A DNA stretch of 5,979 bases from Acidobacteriota bacterium (GTDB taxonomy: Bacteria; Acidobacteriota; Vicinamibacteria; Vicinamibacterales; Vicinamibacteraceae), in NCBI GenBank assembly GCA_013695405.1, contig JACDAO010000784.1, forward strand, positions 1-5,979, given 5' to 3'. Shown here in pieces: positions 1 through 4,477 of this stretch. The notes beneath the pieces are model-generated. The model was not told the DNA's origin, searched no databases, and worked only from the letters and a program-made list of their open reading frames with translations. Position numbers and translations under genes: made by a program. Every line of letters begins with the position of its first letter. The stretch's first letter is position 1.

Positions 1-855
1 GTCGACGAACCCCCGAACACGCTGGAGGTCCACAGTTACGGCGTCACAGATCGCGGACGTCGCCGGCCTACCAACGAGGATCACTTCCTCGTTGCTGAAC
101 TCACCAAAGCGATGCACGTCCGCCAAACGAGCCTCGCAGCGCCGCCGGCCAACGGCAGTTCGCATCGCGGCCACTTGTTCCTGGTTGCGGACGGCATGGG
201 AGGGCATCGTGCGGGCGAGCACGCGAGCGCACTCGCCGTCACCGTGATCGAACGGTTTGCCCTGAACACGCTTCAGTGGTTTCTGCCGCTGAAAGCGGCT
301 CAGCTCGATGAAGTCGCCATCGACTTCCAGGGCGCCGTGGAAGAGGCCGACGCGACGATCGTGGCGGCGGGTGCTCACGACGCCGCACTGCGTGGGATGG
401 GAACCACGCTGACCCTGGCGTATCTCTATGAAGCAGAGCTGGTGGTCGTGCACGTGGGAGATAGCCGCGCCTATCTGTTCCGGGCCGGAGCCCTGCGTCA
501 ACTCACGACCGATCATACCGTGGTCGGCGAGATGGTACGGCGCGGTGAGATTGGCGCCGCCGAAGCGCGGCGGCATGACCTCCGTCATGTCATCACCAAT
601 GTGGTGGGCGGCAACGAGGCCGGCGTACAAGCGGAAACGCACAGCGTGCCGGTGGCGGCGGGGGACCAGCTCCTGCTCTGTTCAGACGGTCTCACCGAGA
701 TGCTCTCGCACGCCGAGATCACGGAGGTGTTGCGCGGCGAGCGCGAACCCGAGGCGGCATGCAGTCGCCTGGTGTCGCTTGCGAATGAGCGTGGAGGCAA
801 AGACAACATCACCGTCATCGTCGCCCGGTTCGACCGCCCGCGCGAAGCCGTGTAG
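1..855 (+). CDS. PP2C-family Ser/Thr protein phosphatase, 5'-truncated by the window edge
   Basis: This metal-dependent (Mn/Mg) cytosolic phosphatase should dephosphorylate Ser/Thr-phosphorylated proteins. The frame is open from base 1 with 284 residues visible. Motif I (T-N-E-D-H-F, residues 24-29) lies before the first internal ATG at 112, so the true start must be upstream of the window or within its first bases. Other PP2C motifs follow in order: DGMGG (64-68), GMGTT (about 132-136), VGDSRAY (152-158), LTTDHT (168-173), SDGL (228-231) and GGKDNIT (265-271). All the expected metal-binding aspartates are present (D27, D64, D229, D268). There is no membrane segment or extra domain in the visible part, and the C-terminus ends just after the catalytic domain. 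Such stand-alone enzymes usually counter a Hanks-type kinase, but no kinase is visible here. Two hairpins follow the stop, so it is probably transcribed separately from the next genes. Confidence 0.95.
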   Translation, partial: VDEPPNTLEVHSYGVTDRGRRRPTNEDHFLVAELTKAMHVRQTSLAAPPANGSSHRGHLFLVADGMGGHRAGEHASALAVTVIERFALNTLQWFLPLKAAQLDEVAIDFQGAVEEADATIVAAGAHDAALRGMGTTLTLAYLYEAELVVVHVGDSRAYLFRAGALRQLTTDHTVVGEMVRRGEIGAAEARRHDLRHVITNVVGGNEAGVQAETHSVPVAAGDQLLLCSDGLTEMLSHAEITEVLRGEREPEAACSRLVSLANERGGKDNITVIVARFDRPREAV

Positions 856-878
856 GTGACACCCGGCGTGTGGCAGCA

Positions 879-899
879 GGGCGTGCCCGTCGCACGCCC
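879..899 (+). terminator. Perfect 8-bp hairpin downstream of the phosphatase gene
   Basis: GGGCGTGC (879-886) and GCACGCCC (892-899) pair perfectly around the 5-base loop CCGTC, starting 23 bases after the phosphatase stop codon. The position and all-GC-rich stem fit a transcript 3' end. There is no T tract, so it is not a classical intrinsic terminator. It may act with Rho or protect the 3' end. Confidence 0.5.
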
Positions 900-949
900 G
901 TGTACGGATGCCGCGGGAGCAACGTTCTGGTGAGCGTCCACCACGCCGT

Positions 950-972
950 GGTCGGCCCTTGGTGGGCCGACC
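950..972 (+). terminator. Perfect 9-bp hairpin, second in the same intergenic gap
   Basis: GGTCGGCCC (950-958) and GGGCCGACC (964-972) pair perfectly around the loop TTGGT. It lies 50 bases after the first hairpin in a 289-base stretch (856-1144) where I see no convincing gene. No T run follows. It could be a backup terminator, a 3' end stabiliser, or a leader structure of the downstream small gene. Confidence 0.45.
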
Positions 973-1131
973 TATCCGCAGGCGCCGCGGGCCAGCGCTC
1001 GAGGTCGCACGCCTGCAGGAGGCGTTCGCCGCGCTCAGGGCCGGTGCCGAGACGAACTCGTCGAGTGGCGGCCGCGTCGGTGGGCCCAGATTTGTGGCAA
1101 CAGTTCGATGCGCGGGTGCCGCACGTCGAGG

Positions 1132-1137
1132 AAGGAG
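1132..1137 (+). promoter_or_regulatory. Shine-Dalgarno site of the 82-residue protein
   Basis: AAGGAG lies 7 bases before the ATG at 1145. It supports this start over the in-frame ATG at 908, whose extra N-terminal 79 residues are arginine-rich and look like translated non-coding sequence. Confidence 0.7.
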
Positions 1138-1144
1138 CAGGAGC

Positions 1145-1393
1145 ATGTCACCCGACCAGAGGAAGACGTTCACAGCCAGGACCGGCACGGCCGGACCACC
1201 GAGGCGCATGGAGGAGCTGCCCGCGGCGTCGTTCGAGGCGCCCGATCCCGAGGTACTGGACGCGCGGCAGGCGCGCATCCGGGAAGTCCGCCGGAAGGCG
1301 CCGGAACTGCGCGAAGGCGATCAGGCGGCGCCGAGCTTCGACGTCGAGGACGTGCCGCCGACCGACAGTGACGAGAACGAGGAAGGCTCCTGA
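1145..1393 (+). CDS. Small acidic-tailed hypothetical protein (82 aa)
   Basis: I do not recognise this protein. It starts at an ATG with a good ribosome binding site. The N-terminal third is basic and polar (Q-R-K-T near residue 5, P-P-R-R near residue 20). A charged, probably helical middle rich in Arg, Glu and Ala spans about residues 38-57. The last 20 residues are strongly acidic (D-S-D-E-N-E-E-G-S at the end). It has no cysteine, signal peptide or membrane segment, and much of it is probably disordered. It ends 32 bases before the propeller gene on the same strand, so the two are likely co-transcribed. It could be a small partner or adaptor of that protein. The reading frame is credible because of the ribosome site, the tight spacing and an ordinary amino acid composition, but no function can be assigned. 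Confidence 0.65.
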   Translation: MSPDQRKTFTARTGTAGPPRRMEELPAASFEAPDPEVLDARQARIREVRRKAPELREGDQAAPSFDVEDVPPTDSDENEEGS

Positions 1394-1425
1394 ACCGTAC
1401 GCTCTCAGGTGAACAGAGGTCAGAC

Positions 1426-2673
1426 ATGCCGAATACGGTTGCGTTCCTCCGAAACATCGCCTTGACGGCCGCGCACACGGGTGGCCAGACCTCCACGGTC
1501 GGTGAGCCGAGCGTCGCCACGAACGGACCCAACATCTTCTTCACGGGCAATTGGTTCGCGAGCCGATCGAGCAGCAACGGCACGAACTGGCAGCAGGTGG
1601 ACCCGTTCACGACACTGCCTCCTGCCGACGGCGGCTTCTGCTGCGACCAGACGACGCTCTTCGTGCCGAGCCACGGCGTCACCGTGTGGCTGCTGCAGTA
1701 CATCGAGCAGGCCAACACGAACACGCTGCGCGTCGCGGTCAACGCGAGCGCGGAGCTGGACACGCTGGGCTGGAACTTCTGGGACCTGCGGCCAGCGGAC
1801 GTCAACCCGGACTGGGCGGGCGAGTGGTTCGACTACAACCACGCCGTCATCTCCGAGGCATTCCTCTACGTGGGGACGAACGTGTTCACCGTGGGCAACG
1901 ACACGTGGACCCGATCGGTCGTGTTCAGGATTCCCCTGGACACGCTCGCCGCGGGCGGTGCGCTCACCTACGACTACTTCGAGAGCACCGAGAACTTCTC
2001 GTTGCGGTGCGCGCAGGGTACGACCGGCACCATGTACATCGCGAGCCACAACACGCTGTCGCAGCTGCGGGTGTTTGCCTGGCCGGAGGGAAGCAGCACG
2101 ATCACCGCCACCGACGTGGACGTCACACCGTGGCGCGCGGGGAGCTACAGCGCCCCCGGGCCCGACGGCCGGAACTGGATGAGCCGCTGCGACCCGCGCA
2201 TCACCGGTGTCTGGTGCGCCCTCGGGCACGTCGGCATCATGTGGTCGGCTAACCGGGATGCTCCGCGCCGGCCGCTGCCGCACGTCAGGGTCGTCATTCT
2301 CGACGAGGCCACGATGACCGTCGCGCACGAGCCGGACATCTGGCACGCGCAGCATGCGTATGCCTACGTCGACGGAGCGCCCAACGCCGACGGCGACGTG
2401 GGCATCACGGTGTTCCGCGGTGGCGGGCCGGTGTTCCCCGGGCAGGTGGTGGGGTTCCTCGACCAGGTGCCGGCATGGACGCTGCGCGTGGCACGCAGCG
2501 GGACGGACGGCCCGACTGATGGCAAGTGGGGCGACTACCTGAGCTGCCGGCGGCATGCGCCCGATGGCCGCACGTGGATTGCGGCCGGCTTCACGCTGCG
2601 CGGCGGCGGCGGTCGAACGAACATCGAGCCGCGCTACGTACACTTCGCGCGCAAGGGACACGGCGCCACGTAG
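1426..2673 (+). CDS. Sialidase/BNR-like beta-propeller protein (415 aa)
   Basis: The ATG is preceded by AGAGGT (1415-1420) at 5 bases. Visible signs of a sialidase-type propeller are an opening G-E-P-S-V-A-T motif (residues 26-32), an Asp-box-like S-x-N-G-x-N-W (49-55), repeated short beta-strand segments with aromatic residues throughout, and a C-terminal W-G-D-Y (368-371) followed by R-T-W-I-A-A-G-F (382-389). The W-G-D-Y element recurs near the end of many BNR-like proteins. The catalytic Arg triad and Asp/Tyr/Glu set of true sialidases cannot be confirmed by eye, so I do not call an enzyme. The N-terminus has no convincing signal peptide, although such proteins are often secreted. A C-C pair (about residues 73-74) and further cysteines are present. 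It probably forms an operon with the small acidic protein. It could be a carbohydrate-binding, structural or scaffold protein. Confidence 0.7.
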   Translation: MPNTVAFLRNIALTAAHTGGQTSTVGEPSVATNGPNIFFTGNWFASRSSSNGTNWQQVDPFTTLPPADGGFCCDQTTLFVPSHGVTVWLLQYIEQANTNTLRVAVNASAELDTLGWNFWDLRPADVNPDWAGEWFDYNHAVISEAFLYVGTNVFTVGNDTWTRSVVFRIPLDTLAAGGALTYDYFESTENFSLRCAQGTTGTMYIASHNTLSQLRVFAWPEGSSTITATDVDVTPWRAGSYSAPGPDGRNWMSRCDPRITGVWCALGHVGIMWSANRDAPRRPLPHVRVVILDEATMTVAHEPDIWHAQHAYAYVDGAPNADGDVGITVFRGGGPVFPGQVVGFLDQVPAWTLRVARSGTDGPTDGKWGDYLSCRRHAPDGRTWIAAGFTLRGGGGRTNIEPRYVHFARKGHGAT

Positions 2674-2722
2674 GCCGAGCGCGCGTCGGTCCGGGCCTAC
2701 GGGGCTCGGGCCCGCGCGATCG

Positions 2723-2738
2723 CTGGCGCGTGCGCCAG
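2723..2738. terminator. Short hairpin in the convergent spacer
   Basis: CTGGCG (2723-2728) and CGCCAG (2733-2738) pair perfectly around CGTG. It lies between the propeller stop (2673) and the 3' end of the transporter gene, and reads as a hairpin from either strand. It has no T tract. Confidence 0.4.
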
Positions 2739-2744
2739 GAGGTA

Positions 2745-2768
2745 CGCCGGCACGCTTCGGTGCTGGCG
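2745..2768. terminator. Nine-pair hairpin touching the end of the transporter gene
   Basis: CGCCGGCAC (2745-2753) pairs with GTGCTGGCG (2760-2768) around GCTTCG. Eight pairs are Watson-Crick and one is a G-T wobble in the plus-strand RNA. It begins immediately after the transporter stop codon (minus strand), where a terminator for both convergent transcripts would be expected. No T run is visible. Confidence 0.45.
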
Positions 2769-3497
2769 CTAGACGAGCAGGCGAAGAGCGTAGCCGACCA
2801 TCACGAGCCGGAACAGCCGCGCGTAGCCGTCCTCGCCAATCGTCCACGTGAAGCGACGGCCCGCGATGGTCGCGACGGCCATCAGCGGTACGCAGAGGAT
2901 CGCGAGCTGCAGGTGCGCCGCGCCGACCAGGCCCGCCTCGCCGAAGACCGCGACCTTCGTGAGGTCGGCTGTCGCCGACACGATCGCCGCGGCCCCTACC
3001 GTCTGCATCCGACCGAGCCCGAGGCTGCGCACCGCGATGCCCTTGAGCGGACCAGACGTGCCGGAGAATCCCGACGTCGCGCCCGCAGCCGCCGCCAGGG
3101 CCGGCGCGAGCGGGGCGGACCACGCGCGGTCGACGCGTCCTTCGCCGAGGAGCGCCACGGCCACTGCGACGAACACGCCGACCCGCACCACCGCGTCGGG
3201 CGCTGCCACCAGGAGATGCGCGCCCGCGAGCGCGCCGAGCACGGTGCCCAGCGTGATCACCGCGGCGGCCTTCCACGGCAGCGTCGTCCGGTAGGCCCAG
3301 AGCTTCACGACGTTGTTGGCCGCCAGCAGCAGCGCCGCGAACGCGATGCCCTCCTTGACGCCGAGCGCGAGCGTCAGGAGGGGCGCGAGGACGAGCGAGC
3401 CGCCGAGGCCCGCCGACGCCGAGACGAAGAACCCGACCGCGATGCCGAGCAGCAGCAGACCATCGAACAGGAGCGTTTCTGGCACGTCACCTGCCAT
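2769..3497 (-). CDS. TauE/SafE-family membrane transporter (sulfite exporter-like, 242 aa)
   Basis: This is an inner-membrane protein of the TauE/SafE (DUF81) family, whose characterised members export sulfite, sulfoacetate or related organosulfur anions. The sequence is almost entirely hydrophobic, with about seven to eight membrane segments. It shows the family's internal duplication: the first half has S-A-G-L-G-G-S (residues 28-34) and A-A-N-N (59-62), and the second half has A-T-S-G-F-S-G-T-S-G-P-L (140-151). The 242-residue length fits the family. The ATG at 3497 is the earliest possible start because an in-frame stop lies about 30 bases upstream. It lacks a strong ribosome site. The start lies only 38 bases after the gasdermin stop on the same strand, so the two are probably co-transcribed. 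The substrate cannot be told from sequence, and a role in the gasdermin system is not shown. Confidence 0.88.
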   Translation of the reverse strand: MAGDVPETLLFDGLLLLGIAVGFFVSASAGLGGSLVLAPLLTLALGVKEGIAFAALLLAANNVVKLWAYRTTLPWKAAAVITLGTVLGALAGAHLLVAAPDAVVRVGVFVAVAVALLGEGRVDRAWSAPLAPALAAAAGATSGFSGTSGPLKGIAVRSLGLGRMQTVGAAAIVSATADLTKVAVFGEAGLVGAAHLQLAILCVPLMAVATIAGRRFTWTIGEDGYARLFRLVMVGYALRLLV

Positions 3498-3535
3498 GTC
3501 CGATGGCGTGCCCCACCGGCTGCATCCTCACGGGG

Positions 3536-4339
3536 TCACTTGAGCCGAACGAGCTGGCCAGGCTTCAGCAGAATCGCCGGCCCGGCTTCGTCGTCCTCGC
3601 CGGGGAGGGCGAACTCCACGCCGTCGCCGGGTGCGACACCAGACGGCTTCCACGTGCCATCCTCGAACACCACCTCGAACACCTTGAACGCGAAGGTGAC
3701 CTTGGCGTGCCCCTTGAACGTGATCTCGGTGCTGCCGGTGACGCTGCCCTTGACCGTGACGTTGGCACCAACGGCGCCGGCCAGCGCGTTCGCGTCGGCC
3801 GACACCTCGGTGCCGCGCTCGGACTTGGCCGTCACGCTGATGGCATCCGACTTCAGCACGTCGAAGATGATGTACTCCTGCGTCTCGTCGTTGCCGAAGT
3901 ACGGCGCGACGAACACGTTCGAGGTGTCCAGCGTGCCGCTGGCCAGGTACTTCCCCAGCGCGAACGGCGTGACGCTCGTCGACTCGACGTTGTCGAAGCG
4001 GAACTGCACGGTGCGCGCCTGCTTGAAGGCCACCGACAGCGACGGCAGGCTGATACCGCCTCCCAGCCCGGCGAGCGCATCGGCGAGCAGCTTGAGGCCG
4101 ATGCCGACGTCGAGGTCGCTGGTGCGCTCGCCGCCGATGCCCGCCACGGCCGTGGGGGCGCCCACCGAAGGCAGCGGTCCGCTCGATGTCCACACTTCCG
4201 AGATCGACCCGAGCTTCTCCACGCTCGTGCCATCGCGCCCGAGGACGTCCATCGGCTCGATGCCCACACGCGGCAGCTTCACGAGGTTGTACCCGCGCTT
4301 GTTCAACTCCCTGGTTACCGGATCCTTGCACAGCGCCAC
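3536..4339 (-). CDS. bGSDM: Bacterial gasdermin (bGSDM), pore-forming cell-death effector (267 aa)
   Basis: Bacterial gasdermins are autoinhibited proteins that, after proteolytic loss of a short C-terminal tail, assemble large pores in the inner membrane and kill the phage-infected cell. I recognise this protein by its overall pattern. It starts M-A-L-C-K-D, followed by R-G-Y-N-L-V-K-L-P (residues 15-23), I-E-P-x-x-V-L (27-33), a W-T-S-S-G-P-L-P element (50-57), a Gly/Leu-rich helix (79-95), and alternating beta segments such as V-Q-F-R-F (111-115) and Y-I-I-F-D-V-L-K-S (156-164). An alternating small/polar stretch (165-225) fits the membrane-inserting strands. The Gly/Asp/Glu-rich tail (about 227-267) fits the cleavable inhibitor. 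Length matches known bGSDMs. The GTG at 4339 is chosen because it has a perfect Shine-Dalgarno site and puts cysteine at position 4, as in palmitoylated bGSDMs. An upstream GTG at 4387 would bury that cysteine at position 20. A CHAT protease gene is divergent, and the transporter gene follows. The call rests on pattern recognition, not an alignment. Confidence 0.85.
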   Translation of the reverse strand: MALCKDPVTRELNKRGYNLVKLPRVGIEPMDVLGRDGTSVEKLGSISEVWTSSGPLPSVGAPTAVAGIGGERTSDLDVGIGLKLLADALAGLGGGISLPSLSVAFKQARTVQFRFDNVESTSVTPFALGKYLASGTLDTSNVFVAPYFGNDETQEYIIFDVLKSDAISVTAKSERGTEVSADANALAGAVGANVTVKGSVTGSTEITFKGHAKVTFAFKVFEVVFEDGTWKPSGVAPGDGVEFALPGEDDEAGPAILLKPGQLVRLK

Positions 4340-4342
4340 AGG

Positions 4343-4349
4343 CACCTCC
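4343..4349 (-). promoter_or_regulatory. Perfect Shine-Dalgarno site deciding the gasdermin start
   Basis: On the minus strand these bases read GGAGGTG, a seven-base match to the 16S rRNA anti-Shine-Dalgarno. The GGAGG core ends 5 bases before the GTG at 4339. The alternative GTG at 4387 has only a weak GGA nearby. Confidence 0.75.
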
Positions 4350-4436
4350 GCATCGACCTGAACGCTGCGGGCGGCCGCTTCGTACACAATTCCGTTCGCT
4401 TTGGCCGGACGGACAGTTTCATACGATCAGGCGCTA

Positions 4437-4456
4437 CACCGACTGCCGCGTCGGTG
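4437..4456. repeat. Inverted repeat upstream of the CHAT gene
   Basis: CACCGAC (4437-4443) and GTCGGTG (4450-4456) are perfect inverted copies separated by TGCCGC. It ends 21 bases before the CHAT ATG and lies just downstream of the weak promoter-like pair. It could be a dimeric regulator's operator or a leader hairpin. A 7-bp stem can arise by chance in GC-rich DNA. Confidence 0.4.
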
Positions 4457-4477
4457 CGTGCGACCAGGCCCTCCTTC

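Larger units (their letters stand above)
4340..4477. promoter_or_regulatory. Divergent promoter region between gasdermin and CHAT protease
   Basis: These 138 bases separate the two divergent starts and must hold the promoters of both unless a start is misplaced. They include the most AT-rich patch nearby (about 4382-4430). A plus-strand TTGGCC (4401-4406) and TACGAT (4422-4427), 15 bases apart, are a weak sigma-70-like pair, each matching 4 of 6 consensus bases. No convincing minus-strand promoter stands out. A 7-bp inverted repeat lies on the CHAT side. Confidence 0.5.

Noticed and set aside
1..6. GTCGAC at the very first bases, which could mark a cloning junction.
   Set aside because: The six bases are in frame with the phosphatase, and one site at a window edge can easily be chance.
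908..1144. An N-terminal extension of the small acidic protein from the ATG at 908.
   Set aside because: The extra residues are Arg-rich and cross the 950-972 hairpin, and a good ribosome site directly precedes the ATG at 1145.
1426..2673. Calling the propeller protein an active sialidase.
   Set aside because: Only one degenerate Asp-box is clear, and the catalytic residues cannot be placed by eye.
1420..3276. A 618-codon open frame on the minus strand opposite the propeller and transporter.
   Set aside because: Its product is dominated by Arg, Ala, Gly and Pro with no recognisable domain, and it overlaps two convincing genes. Long antisense frames are expected in GC-rich coding DNA.
2526..4361. 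A 611-codon plus-strand open frame across the transporter and gasdermin genes.
   Set aside because: It is low-complexity and Arg-rich, and lies antisense to two genes with clear family signatures.
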